Positions 44,711 to 53,557 are shown, counted from the stretch's first letter. The stretch: 64,000 nucleotides of DNA from JAMQPK01 sp963761975 (GCA_963761975.1 CAVXIR010000002.1:1426001-1490000); one strand, 5' to 3'. Made by a program: numbers and translations. The notes: a model not told the origin generated them from the letters alone.

Positions 44711-45268
44711 TTAGGGTTCCTCGAACAGCATGTCGGCGAGCGGCAGGCCGTTCTGCTCGCAGTGCTTCACGTAGAGGCCGCGATAGGAATCGGTCACGAA
44801 GTCGTCCGGGCGGCGTGCGAGCGCTTCGGCCATCTGCCGGATGCCGTTTTCGCTGCCTTCGATTTCGACGAATGTGCCGACCGGCGTTTCGTCAATGGCG
44901 ATCGTCACGTCCTCGTGCGCAAACTCCTCGCGGTATTTCTCGTAACGGAACCACACATGGAAGCCGAGCTCTTCGAGCACGTGCATGAGCATCAGCCCGT
45001 CGGCGACAACGGTCTCCATCTCTTCGCGAAGCTTCATCGGTGAGTTCTGAACAGGGCCCTTGAAGGTGAGCAGCGTCTTGCCGCATTCGAGACGGACGCG
45101 AAGCACGCACCGCCGCGTGCGCAGTTGGTCGTCGTGGGTGTCGAGCAGGTAGTCTTCCTGCAACCGCCTGCCGCGCAGTGGCGTGGCTCCAGTTGCCAGG
45201 ATCGCCTTCCTGGCCTCATCCGCGTGGCGAAAGACGAGTTTGATCTCCCGCTCCAGCGTAGCCGCCAT
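44711..45268 (-). CDS. CYTH-domain protein (class IV adenylate cyclase / thiamine-triphosphatase fold)
   Basis: 185 residues with the ExExK start EREIKLVF, then LQEDYLLDTHDDQLRTRRCVLRVR, LTFKGP, LREEMET, FRYEKYREEF, IAIDETPVGTFVEIEG, the alternating charged residues of the CYTH tunnel that bind triphosphate. It could be a CyaB-like adenylate cyclase or a tripolyphosphatase; the sequence does not decide. Its stop directly abuts the CTG start of the murU-like gene, so translation is likely coupled. Confidence 0.85.
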   Translation of the reverse strand: MAATLEREIKLVFRHADEARKAILATGATPLRGRRLQEDYLLDTHDDQLRTRRCVLRVRLECGKTLLTFKGPVQNSPMKLREEMETVVADGLMLMHVLEELGFHVWFRYEKYREEFAHEDVTIAIDETPVGTFVEIEGSENGIRQMAEALARRPDDFVTDSYRGLYVKHCEQNGLPLADMLFEEP

Positions 45269-45351
45269 AACCCGCCACTATACCGCCGGGTTGGTCGATC
45301 GGCCAAGGTCAAAGGGGCAGGGCCGACCAAGTCCCATAGCCACAACGCCCA

Positions 45352-46225
45352 TCAGAGCCCGATAGGCCTCCCGGGTCGCCGCCAGAACAGGCGGCGTACG
45401 AACACATACATCGTGAAGCACTCGACGGCGAAAGGCGGGAAGCCGAAATAGCCGAGCACAGGCATCTCGAAGATCTTGATGTCGCCCAGAATCGGCACGG
45501 TGTAGATCCATTTTGCCCGCGCCCAGAAGTTCCAGAATTCCCACAGGCCGCCGCAGATGAACCCGGCGATGAGGAGGTTCATCAGTCGCTCGTACGATCC
45601 GTTTCGTTGATCGCCAATCAGAGAATCGTCGCCGGACCAGGCGTTGACCGGGTCGATCAGAAAAATGAAGCCGAGAAAGACAGGCGCTGCCAGATAGGGC
45701 GACGGCCAGATGATCGGCAAAAGGAGCATGGCCATGCCGATGACGAGGCTCACGTAGTCGAACGTGGAGAGTTCGACGGATACGAGCCGCTTCGTTTTGG
45801 GGTCTGACACCTGGACTTTCGCGGGGGGCAGACGCGCCCGAGAACCCCGAAGAATGGCCACGAGCTCGGCCGTCTGAAAAATGCCGGGAGAGATCGTGGC
45901 AAACGCCCACGCGTAGCCGAGGTACCTCGCCAGCAGATTCGCAGGAAGGTTGACGTCAGTACCAGTTCTTGATCAGCAGGTTGAAGCCCTCGAAGACGAG
46001 CCACAGCGGGATCGACACGAGAGCCAGAAAGAGAAACTCGCGGGGATTGGTCGTCAGCCACGAGGATCCGCGCTTCCTGGCGATGATGCCATCGACGAGC
46101 AGGATGTATCCGGTCCATGCCAACGGCGTGTGCCACGTCCAGAAAGGCTCGACGTGAGCCAGCATGGCGGCTTGCGACACCGCCAGAATCACGAGCCCGA
46201 GCCATCCGTGTGCCGCCATTGCCAA
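45352..46225 (-). CDS. Polytopic membrane protein, frameshifted near 45958
   Basis: Two frames read as one protein. ATG 46225 gives MAMAAHGWLGLVILAVSQAAML...FEGFNLLIKNWY and then TGA; deleting the T at 45958 continues YVNLPANLLARYLGYAWAFATISPGIFQTAELVAILRGSRA and on to GLWEFWNFWARAKWIYTVPILG...FGFPPFAVECFTMYVFVRRLF. The result is about 290 residues with seven or eight membrane segments. GLWEFWN, E-x-FN and F-x-x-EC residues inside helices may form an active or binding site, but I do not know the family. The shift happens at TGA followed by C, as in the prfB recoding site, though without its other elements. Confidence 0.65.
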
Positions 46226-46229
46226 ACGT

Positions 46230-47330
46230 CTATGTGAGCCGAACCCGGTAAGACAGACCCTTCAGATTCGGCTGACCGACGTGCTTGCCGAAGATCAGGA
46301 CCTTGTGGGTGCTGCCGAGGCCGCCGGGGAGCAGCAGCGTCTTCAGAGCCAGACGCTGGCGAAGCGAAAGGCCTTCGAGCTCAGGAATGCCAAGGCCCAT
46401 CAGGAAGTATGTCTGATCCAGTCTCGCGAGTACATCGAGATCGCACCGTTCGGCCGCGCGCGTCACACCGGTGAGATCAATGTGAGCCGTGAGGTCTGTG
46501 TTTCCAGGCTCCTGCAGAACATCGACGGCCTGCGAGTGTTTCTTGAATGACGTCAGCGTCCCTGCGGCGTGCGATGCGCTATAAAGTTCGTGTTCGTCGT
46601 GGCCGTAGTCGATGATGACGAGAAATCCCGCGCGAAGCGATCGGGCCGCACGCTCCACCCAGTTTTCCGCCGCCAGGTTCACTTCCGCGCGCCAGCCACA
46701 GCGGATTTCCGCACCGGCGCGCGCGAGATACTCGGTAATGCGCGGCGTCGATACCTCCCCGTGACGTTCCACGAAGTGGTTCTCAGAGAAATCGACGAAT
46801 ACTTCACGCAGCCCGCTTTCTGTCATCACCACGACGTGCGTCGGCAGCGCATCGAGCAACTCGTTTGCGAAGATGACGCCGGCCACATTGTCGGGCAGCG
46901 TCGCGGCGCTGTGTCTCAGAAGGGAAGCATGGGGTCCGAGCGTGTCAACCTGCGCCGCGCGCGCGGTCGGTGACTCTTCGACCAGGGATAAACGGACAGC
47001 TGCGTAGAACTCCGGATCGTTGCGTCGCGCAGCGTCCAGGATGTCGCGCGCCAGGCGGCCGTTGCCGGCCCCCGCCTCGACGAGATCGAAAAGGGGGGCG
47101 TCAGACCCCATCACACGCCACATCTCGGCGAACTGCTTCGCCAGCAGTTCGCCGAAAATCGGCCCAACATCGACACTGGTAAAAAAATCGCCCGCGCGCC
47201 CGGTCTTCTGGGCCGCGCGGGCGTAGTAGCCGAAATCCGGATGATACAGCGAGAGATCCATGAATTCCGCGAAGCTGATGGGGCCGCTCGTCCGGATACG
47301 ATCGGCTAACAGCTCGCGGAGTCGACTCAT
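46230..47330 (-). CDS. MidA/NDUFAF7-type SAM-dependent methyltransferase
   Basis: MSRLRELLADRIRTSGPISFAEFMDLSLYHPDFGYYA is the family N-terminus, then GDFFTSVDVGPIFGELLAKQFAEMW, the SAM loop FDLVEAGAGNGRLARDIL, IFANELLDALPTHVV and LVIIDYGHDEHELY. In mitochondria this family methylates an Arg of complex I; bacterial roles are little known. At residues 74-81 MGSDAPLF is encoded by a copy of the GGGGTCTGAC...CCCC repeat inserted in frame just before the SAM loop. The start abuts the Do-protease stop (1-bp overlap at 47330). Confidence 0.88.
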   Translation of the reverse strand: MSRLRELLADRIRTSGPISFAEFMDLSLYHPDFGYYARAAQKTGRAGDFFTSVDVGPIFGELLAKQFAEMWRVMGSDAPLFDLVEAGAGNGRLARDILDAARRNDPEFYAAVRLSLVEESPTARAAQVDTLGPHASLLRHSAATLPDNVAGVIFANELLDALPTHVVVMTESGLREVFVDFSENHFVERHGEVSTPRITEYLARAGAEIRCGWRAEVNLAAENWVERAARSLRAGFLVIIDYGHDEHELYSASHAAGTLTSFKKHSQAVDVLQEPGNTDLTAHIDLTGVTRAAERCDLDVLARLDQTYFLMGLGIPELEGLSLRQRLALKTLLLPGGLGSTHKVLIFGKHVGQPNLKGLSYRVRLT

Positions 47331-48922
47331 TACTGCTTGCGAATAGTCACGAACTGCTCATCGCCACGCCGGTTGATCAGCATACCCACCGCACGGCCGG
47401 CCGGCACCGCGCGGAGCGCCGCGCTGGCTTCGTTGGCGTTCGACACTCGCTTTCGGGCGACTTCGAGAATCACGTCGCCGGGCTGCAGCATGCGCGCGGC
47501 CGGACTGTCTGGGTGGATGTCCGTCACGACTGCGCCTCGCACATTGGGCGACAGCTCGAACTGCCGCGCAATTTCCGGTGTCACGTTGTTCAGCGTGATG
47601 CCGAAGCCCGCACCCGTATCGCCGCCGCCGGGACCGCCCGCGTCGGCTTGACGCGTGGTTTCGTTATCGAGATTGAGTTCTTCAACCCGCACGTTGAACG
47701 TTCGTTCCTTGCCCTCGCGAACCGCCTTGAGCGGAACGGTTGTGCCAGGCGTCGTGGCGGCGACGAGCGCCGGCAGATCGTCACTGCGGTTAATCGGCTT
47801 GCCGTTGAACTCGGTGATGACGTCGCCCGGTTCGATGCCCGCTGTCGCGGCCGGACCTGGCGGCACCTGCGCGACGACCGCGCCGCGCCGATCCTTCAGG
47901 CTGAGCGCTTCAACTTCATCCGGAGACACGGGCCGCACCGAGACGCCGATACGTCCGCGCGTGATCTTGCCGGCGTGCAGACCGGGCAGCACGTCGCGGA
48001 CCGTGTTGATGGGAACCGCGAAGCCGATGCCGATATTTCCCGCCGCGCCGAATGCCGATCCGCCGCTGTAGATCGCGGTGTTGACGCCGATGACTTCGCC
48101 GCGGACGTTCAACAGCGGGCCGCCGGAATTGCCCGGATTAATCGCCGCGTCAGTTTGAATCAGCGGCTGGCGGCGTCCAGGAGTGAAGTCGAAGGCATTT
48201 CGTCCCGTCGCGCTGATCACGCCCACGCTGACCGTGTGCGCGAGGCCGAACGGGTTGCCGATGGCCATCACCCAGTCGCCCGGCTCCATCTGGTTCGAGT
48301 CGCCGAACTTCGCAACCGGAAGATCGCGTTTCGGCCGCTCGACGAGTTGAATGAGCGCGCTGTCGGTCAGCGGATCGCGGCCGACGACTTTGGCTTCGTA
48401 ATACTCCTCGTCCTGGTCGTCGAAGAACTGCACCTCGATCTTCGACGCGCCTTCGACGACGTGATTATTGGTCAGGATGAAGCCGTCCTTCGTGATGATG
48501 AATCCCGAGCCCGCCGCCTGAGTAGTGCGTTCGCGCGGCTGCTGCCGGCGCGGCGCCTGCTGCTGTCCCTGCCCGCGCGGACTTTGATTCGGCGCGCCCG
48601 TGCCCGGGCCGCCGAAGAACCGTTCGAAGAGGTCATCCCCTCCGAAGAACTCGCTTAGGTCCTGCGTCCGCTGCCGCGACTCGGTGCGGATGCTCACGAC
48701 CATTGGCGACTGATTCTTCGCGATCGCGCGAAATGTCGTCGCATCGATCGGGCCACTGAGCGGCGCCGTGTTCGTTGCCGGAATCGCTATCGTCTGTGCA
48801 GACGATGCGGGTGACAGGTCGAGCCGCGAGGCGATGACCATGCCGACGACCAATGACGCCATCGCAATGAGGATGACGTAGAAGATCGTCGTTTTCCGTG
48901 AAGATGAACCAAACCAAGACAT
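47330..48922 (-). CDS. Do-type periplasmic serine endoprotease (DegP/DegQ family)
   Basis: ATG 48922 has GGAGG 9 bp upstream. One N-terminal membrane segment (TIFYVILIAMASLVVGMVIASRL) is followed by the trypsin-like domain with His (LTNNHVVEG), Asp (DPLTDSALIQL) and Ser (NPGNSGGPLLN), then two PDZ domains (AATAGIEPGDVITEFNGKPI; SPAARMLQPGDVILEVARKRV). A Gly/Gln/Arg-rich loop (GAPNQSPRGQGQQQAPRRQQ) lies before the catalytic core. The enzyme degrades or refolds damaged envelope proteins. About 530 residues. Upstream are two GTCCGGC hairpins. Confidence 0.95.
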   Translation of the reverse strand: MSWFGSSSRKTTIFYVILIAMASLVVGMVIASRLDLSPASSAQTIAIPATNTAPLSGPIDATTFRAIAKNQSPMVVSIRTESRQRTQDLSEFFGGDDLFERFFGGPGTGAPNQSPRGQGQQQAPRRQQPRERTTQAAGSGFIITKDGFILTNNHVVEGASKIEVQFFDDQDEEYYEAKVVGRDPLTDSALIQLVERPKRDLPVAKFGDSNQMEPGDWVMAIGNPFGLAHTVSVGVISATGRNAFDFTPGRRQPLIQTDAAINPGNSGGPLLNVRGEVIGVNTAIYSGGSAFGAAGNIGIGFAVPINTVRDVLPGLHAGKITRGRIGVSVRPVSPDEVEALSLKDRRGAVVAQVPPGPAATAGIEPGDVITEFNGKPINRSDDLPALVAATTPGTTVPLKAVREGKERTFNVRVEELNLDNETTRQADAGGPGGGDTGAGFGITLNNVTPEIARQFELSPNVRGAVVTDIHPDSPAARMLQPGDVILEVARKRVSNANEASAALRAVPAGRAVGMLINRRGDEQFVTIRKQ

Positions 48923-48939
48923 AGCTGAAACCTCCAACG

Positions 48940-48991
48940 GTCCGGCAATAGCCGGACACTACGTACTCCAATGGTCCGGCTGAAACCGGAC
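48940..48991. repeat. Two GTCCGGC-family hairpins in tandem
   Basis: GTCCGGC-AATA-GCCGGAC (48940-48957), then GTCCGG-CTGAAA-CCGGAC (48974-48991), joined by ACTACGTACTCCAATG. TACGTACTC recurs next to the copy at 50346, so the repeat unit extends beyond the hairpin. Confidence 0.55.
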
Positions 48992-49004
48992 GATCACGTG
49001 AGCG

Positions 49005-50190
49005 TTAGACGAGCCTCACAATTTCCGTCTGCGCGGGGCCCGTGATGAGCGCCTCGCGCTGGCCGTAATACATGTTGATTTCCGTACGCACGACCGAACG
49101 ATTCGAAATACAGCCCCGGTTCAATCGTAAAACCGGTGCCCGGGAGAAGCCGCCGATCATCGTGACTCTCGTAATCGTCCATGTGCACACCGTTGCCATG
49201 CACGTCGCGCCCGAGGTTATGACCGGTACGATGCAGAATCCGTTCCCCAAAACCTGCGTCCTCGAGGACGTTCCGGGCCGCGCGGTCGACCTGCCATCCC
49301 CGTAGATCCCGCTGGTTGCGGGCGGATTCCTGAACCAGGGCGGCCGCCGCATCACGCGCGCGGCGGATGGCCTCGAACGCCCGGGCCATCGCAGGAGGAA
49401 CGTCTCGCCCGGTGAACCCTACCCAGGTAATATCGGCGTAAACCGCGTTCGGGTTGTCCTTTTTCTTTGCCCACAAGTCCAGCAGGACGAGCTCGTCCTT
49501 GCCTATCGACCGTGTCCGGCCCGACGTCGGCATATAGTGCGGATCGCCGGCGTCTTCCTGCGCGGCCACGACCGGAGGGGAATCGCTCATCAATCCTTCC
49601 TCTTCGAACCACGACGCCATCTGCTGCTGAACGGCAAACTCCGTCATCACCTCGCCGTCGTTCGCGCGCTTCGTGATGAGCTCGAACGCGCGATCCTTCA
49701 CGCGATAGAGGGCCGCTGACGCGTCGCGATGGGTGGCGAGCGCCTGCTCGTCCCATACCGCTTCGAAGCGCTGCACGAGATCGCCCGACGATTCCACATC
49801 GACGCCGCGGCTGCGCACCAGTTCGAGCGTGCCCGCGTCGATTCGCGAGATATACGGAATCGCGCAGTCGCGGGAGTACTCCATCGCGACGCGTTTCACG
49901 CCGGTGAGCAGTTTCGTGAGCCCGGCGTCGAGCTGCTGCCGTCCCGCGTAAACAGTTTTCTCACCCGGCAGCGCATCGAGTGTTTTGCGCTCGATCGCAT
50001 GCACCAGCCCGCGGGGCTCTCCGGTGGCGGGCACCAGATAGAACCAGCGGCGGGTCGTCATCTTTGCGCCGTTCGCCGTGCCGACCAGGCGCGCCGCAAT
50101 CGGATTCGATCCGTGAAAATCGTAGAGCAGCCAGCCGTCGAGCCCTTCGGCTTTGAGAGATTGCTGGACGGCTGTGACGTCGAATGCCAT
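49005..50190 (-). CDS. M24 family aminopeptidase (Xaa-Pro peptidase-like), frameshifted near 49092
   Basis: An N-terminal creatinase-type domain (MAFDVTAVQQSLKAEGLDGWLLYDF) precedes the pita-bread catalytic domain: LLDLWAKKKDNPNAVYADITWVGF (metal Asp region), HRTGHNLGRDVHGNGVHMD (His) and GTGFTIEPGLYF (Glu). After FESFG the frame changes; deleting the C at 49092 gives VRTEINMYYGQREALITGPAQTEIVRLV, which carries the last metal-binding Glu and a stop at 49005. As printed the frame runs to 48994 with the wrong tail and no final ligand. About 394 residues once repaired. Confidence 0.85.
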
Positions 50191-50329
50191 TGTCTATGTA
50201 GCGGTCCGTCCGCCTTCGCTGCCCGCTTTGGCGTGACGGATCAAAAAATCAGTATAGCCGCTTCCCACTACTTGGACGCCCGGCCTCCTGGAATGGTTTG
50301 TTTATAATGGGCAGATACAAGGAAGAACC

Positions 50330-52570
50330 ATGCCGATAACGACCGAGCCGGCTAAAACCGGACTTTACGTACTCATTGCAACCGGTCTTGTGCTGGCGAC
50401 GGCCTTCGCCGCGGCGCAGGCGCCCCGCCTTCGCGCAGACGCTTCGGCGTGGCAGGCCCCGGCCGCGCAACCGACCTCACCGCCGACGCCGGAAGTCACC
50501 TTCAAGGTGGAGGTGAATTACGTCGAAGAAGATGTGCGGGTCGTCGACCGGGATGGCCATTTCGTTCGCGGTATCAAACGCGAAGATTTTCAGGTGTTGG
50601 AGGACGGCAAGCCGCAGAAGGTCGAGACCTTCGGCATGGTCGACATTCCCAACACTCGCCCGCGGAAGCCTTTGTACCTGGGCCCCGACGCGCTGCCAAT
50701 CGAGCCCGATGTCGCCGTCAACAAACAGGTGCTCGACGGCCGCCTCTATCTGATGGTGCTCGACGATTACCATGTCGCCCCTCTCCGCACCCAGAATGTT
50801 CGCAACCTCGCGCGTCGCTTCATCACGGAGAAACTGGGGCCGGACGATCAAGCCGCGGTCGTCGTGACCAGCGGCCTGCTGCGCGCGTCGCAGGATTTCA
50901 CGCAGAACCGCCGGCTGCTGCTGGCGGCAGTCGACAACTTCGTGGGTCAGAAGCTGCCGTCGGCCGGCGTCACGCGAAACGAGAAGATGTCGCGCCAGAT
51001 GAACAGCGCGGGAGCGCCGACCGACGATGCCGGCGATCCGATTCAGATCGATCCGGCGAATCGCTACATTGGCGACGATGCCGCAGCCGAACGGACATTT
51101 CAGGCGCGACAGTCGCTGAATTCGCTGCGCAGCATTTCGGAATGGATGTCGGCGATTCAAGGACGTCGCAAAGCCATCGTTTTCATCAGTGAAGGTGTCG
51201 ACTACAACCTGTTCGACATTTTCACGGGCGGCGATCCGTCGAACTTCAATTTCGAAAATTTCAACATGATTCAGACCGAGACCTACGACACGATCTCGGC
51301 CGCGTCGCGCAGCAACGTACAGATCTACACCGTTGATCCCAGGGGCCTCACGACGATGGGGCAGGAGGACATCGAGATCGGCGGGTTGGCCGCGGGCGCC
51401 TACAACCTCGGGCCCAAGCAGCTGTTCCAGGAATTGCAGTCGTCGCAGCAGAATCTTCGGCAGCTTTCTGAGGAAACGGGTGGCGTGGCGTTCGTGGGCC
51501 GCAACGACTTCGATGTCGCGTTCGATCGCATCGTGCAGGAGAACAGCCAGTATTACGTGCTTGGGTATTACTCAACCAACGAGAAGCGCGACGGCAAGCT
51601 GCGCAACATCTCAGTGCGCGTCGCCGGCTATCCGGACGCCCAGGTCACCTATCGCAAGCGGTACGCGGCGCCGCGCGGACGCGCTCCCAGGAATACGGCG
51701 GCATCCAAGCCGCTCGATCCGACCAAGAGCCTGAATGCCGATCTCGTCAACACGATGGCATCACCGCTGCCGAAGACCGCCATTCAGCTTCGCGTCACGG
51801 CGATTGCGAAGAAGGGTGCCGGCAAGACGAGCGACGTTGAGGTGCTGATCGACACGCTCGGCAAGGATCTCACCTTTACCGAGAAGAACGGCACGTTCGT
51901 GAACAGGGTGTCGATGCAGATCGGCGTCTTCAACAAGGAAGGCAAGTCCGTTTTCGCCGAGCGGCCCGATGTCGATCTCAATCTTCGACCCGAGAGCCAC
52001 ACACGCGTCTCCCAGAACGGCGTGCGCATCCTGCGTCACCTGTCGCTCGCGCCGGGACGTTATCAGCTGCGTGTCGCCGCGCAGGACAGCGCGAAGGTCA
52101 AGCAGGGCAGCGCGATTCTCGACATCGAGGTCCCCGACTTTACGAAGGAGCCGGTGGCGATCAGCAGCATCGCGCTGGCGTCAACCGCCGATCGGTCGGT
52201 GTACTCGCCGCCCAAGCCTGGCTTCGATCCGTTCAACGGCCTGCTTCCCGGTGCGCCATCGGCGCTGCGAGAGTTCCCGGCCACTGGCGAAATCGCGACG
52301 GCCTTCGAGGTGTACATCAACAAACCGACGCCTGTGCATCACTTCGACGTCACGACCACGGTCAAGGCAGATGACGGACGCGTCGTGTTCAACCACAGCG
52401 CCGAGCGCTCCACCGACGAACTGCACGGCACGCCAGGTGGCTTCGGGTTCTCCACACGCATTCCGATGCAGGACTGGACGCCCGGTTTGTATGTGCTCGA
52501 GATCGAGGCGAAGTCCCGTCTCAAGGACGTCGCACCCGCGTCGCGGCTGATTCAGTTCGAGGTGAGATAG
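50330..52570 (+). CDS. VWFA-related protein, acidobacterial type
   Basis: A signal peptide (LYVLIATGLVLATAFAAAQA) is followed by VTFKVEVNYVEEDVRVVDRDGHFVRGIKREDFQVLEDGKPQKVETF, the opening of the 'VWFA-related Acidobacterial domain', then a vWA core (YLMVLDDYHVAPLRTQNVRNLARRFI...RKAIVFISEGVDYNLFD) and a domain ending YYVLGYYSTNEKRDGKLRNISVRV, and a C-terminal beta-rich half. The family is secreted, expanded in Acidobacteriota, and of unknown function. The first residues (MPITTEPAKTGLYVL) lie in a GTCCGGC-family repeat copy (AGCCGGCTAAAACCGGACT). The PrcB-like gene overlaps its stop. Confidence 0.85.
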   Translation: MPITTEPAKTGLYVLIATGLVLATAFAAAQAPRLRADASAWQAPAAQPTSPPTPEVTFKVEVNYVEEDVRVVDRDGHFVRGIKREDFQVLEDGKPQKVETFGMVDIPNTRPRKPLYLGPDALPIEPDVAVNKQVLDGRLYLMVLDDYHVAPLRTQNVRNLARRFITEKLGPDDQAAVVVTSGLLRASQDFTQNRRLLLAAVDNFVGQKLPSAGVTRNEKMSRQMNSAGAPTDDAGDPIQIDPANRYIGDDAAAERTFQARQSLNSLRSISEWMSAIQGRRKAIVFISEGVDYNLFDIFTGGDPSNFNFENFNMIQTETYDTISAASRSNVQIYTVDPRGLTTMGQEDIEIGGLAAGAYNLGPKQLFQELQSSQQNLRQLSEETGGVAFVGRNDFDVAFDRIVQENSQYYVLGYYSTNEKRDGKLRNISVRVAGYPDAQVTYRKRYAAPRGRAPRNTAASKPLDPTKSLNADLVNTMASPLPKTAIQLRVTAIAKKGAGKTSDVEVLIDTLGKDLTFTEKNGTFVNRVSMQIGVFNKEGKSVFAERPDVDLNLRPESHTRVSQNGVRILRHLSLAPGRYQLRVAAQDSAKVKQGSAILDIEVPDFTKEPVAISSIALASTADRSVYSPPKPGFDPFNGLLPGAPSALREFPATGEIATAFEVYINKPTPVHHFDVTTTVKADDGRVVFNHSAERSTDELHGTPGGFGFSTRIPMQDWTPGLYVLEIEAKSRLKDVAPASRLIQFEVR

Positions 52571-53010
52571 TGCGCGTCTCAGGTCTCAGCGCTCTCTGGC
52601 TGTTCTCTGTGTTCTCTGTGTCCTTGGTCATGGCTCAGACTCCAGCGTTCTCGACCGTGGCGAAGGGAGACATGAGCGATCAGCAGACCGCGAGGCAGGT
52701 GACCGTCCGTACGGCCGCCGAGTGGAAGATGTTCTGGAAGGAGCACGCGCCGACGGCGAAGATGCCCGCGGTCGACTTCGGCAAAGACATGGTCGTCGGC
52801 ATTTTCCTGGGAAGCAAGCCGAGCGCCGGCCACGACGTGGAAATTATCGGTGTGCGGATGGAAGAGAAGGACCTGGTTGTCGAGTACGTCCAGAAGCAGC
52901 CTGGCCGCGGCACGCTGGCCGCTCAAGTCCTGACCGAACCCTACCATCTTGTCACCGTGCCGAAACTCGCCGGCACCGTAAGGTTCGTCCACGTGCCCGA
53001 TAAAAAGTGA
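52570..53010 (+). CDS. Secreted PrcB-like protein
   Basis: GTG 52570 overlaps the previous TAG. A signal peptide MRVSGLSALWLFSVFSVSLVMAQ, in which VFSVFSV comes from the 9-bp repeat TTCTCTGTG, precedes a small domain: QQTARQVTVRTAAEWKMFWKEHAPTAKMPAVDFGKDMVVGIFLGSKPSAGHDVEIIGVRMEEKDLVVEYVQKQPGRGTLAAQVLTEPYHLVTVPK. This matches the PrcB C-terminal fold described for the dentilisin complex subunit and many hypothetical lipoproteins. Co-translated with the VWFA protein, it may act with it outside the cell. Confidence 0.7.
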   Translation: MRVSGLSALWLFSVFSVSLVMAQTPAFSTVAKGDMSDQQTARQVTVRTAAEWKMFWKEHAPTAKMPAVDFGKDMVVGIFLGSKPSAGHDVEIIGVRMEEKDLVVEYVQKQPGRGTLAAQVLTEPYHLVTVPKLAGTVRFVHVPDKK

Positions 53011-53011
53011 T

Positions 53012-53086
53012 CTGTCAGGGCAGATGGCAGACGGCAGATGGCACATGACGCCTTTGCCCTCTGACATCATCCATCTGCCATGGCAG
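53012..53086. repeat. Gene-less inverted 7-bp array (ATGGCAG type)
   Basis: CTGTCAGGGCAGATGGCAGA at 53012 faces CCATCTGCCATGGCAG ending at 53086; the centre ATGACGCCTTTGCCCTCTGA matches the centre of the copy at 17601-17658. It lies between two convergent genes. Confidence 0.65.
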
Positions 53087-53092
53087 CGTTAG

Positions 53093-53557
53093 TTACGTAT
53101 TGGGCCCTGCCTTAATCGCCTTCTGCTGCACCGGTTTGACGACGCCGTTGTTGTGCTCGAATTTGTACTGCGGCTTCGTCATACCCGCGACTTTCGGCGA
53201 GCGCAGCACGATGGTTGCCACGTCGAGCGGCTGGAGCGGCGTCTTCAGGCGTTGTCGATCGCCCGTGCCCTGAATCGGCTGGCTCTCCTTGTCGTACCAG
53301 AACTCGGTGATTTGGAGTCCGACAATCGCGTTGGTCGCCGACAGGTTCTTCACCTGGAAGGTCGTCACGATCGTGGTGCCTTCGAGCTTTGCCGACTGAA
53401 TGTAGCCAAGCTCTGCGGTTCCCTTAAGGGGCGGCGCCGACTTCTTCAGCATCGAGGTCGACGGGGCCGGTGCCGGCGCCTGGGCTTGTACGGGCATCGA
53501 GACGGGGGCCGCAAGGGCAGCCGCGACCGCGATGGCAATTGCATATCGCACACGCAT
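53093..53557 (-). CDS. Secreted protein of unknown function
   Basis: ATG 53557 has AAGGAG 8 bp upstream. A signal peptide (MRVRYAIAIAVAAALAAPVSMPVQAQ) and a Pro/Ala linker are followed by about 100 residues of beta-rich sequence (GTAELGYIQSAKLEGTTIVTTFQVKNLSATNAIVGLQITEFWYDKESQPI) resembling the FxLYD-type Ig-like domains that modulate extracellular assemblies. It ends with FEHNNGVVKPVQQKAIKAGPNT. No partner can be named. It is convergent with the PrcB-like gene across the repeat. Confidence 0.6.
   Translation of the reverse strand: MRVRYAIAIAVAAALAAPVSMPVQAQAPAPAPSTSMLKKSAPPLKGTAELGYIQSAKLEGTTIVTTFQVKNLSATNAIVGLQITEFWYDKESQPIQGTGDRQRLKTPLQPLDVATIVLRSPKVAGMTKPQYKFEHNNGVVKPVQQKAIKAGPNT

Noticed and set aside
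45950..45965. prfB-like programmed frameshift at TGA C
   Set aside because: No internal Shine-Dalgarno or slippery CTT precedes the site, and six other genes with the same defect lack the stop; error is simpler. Kept only as a remote option in the findings.
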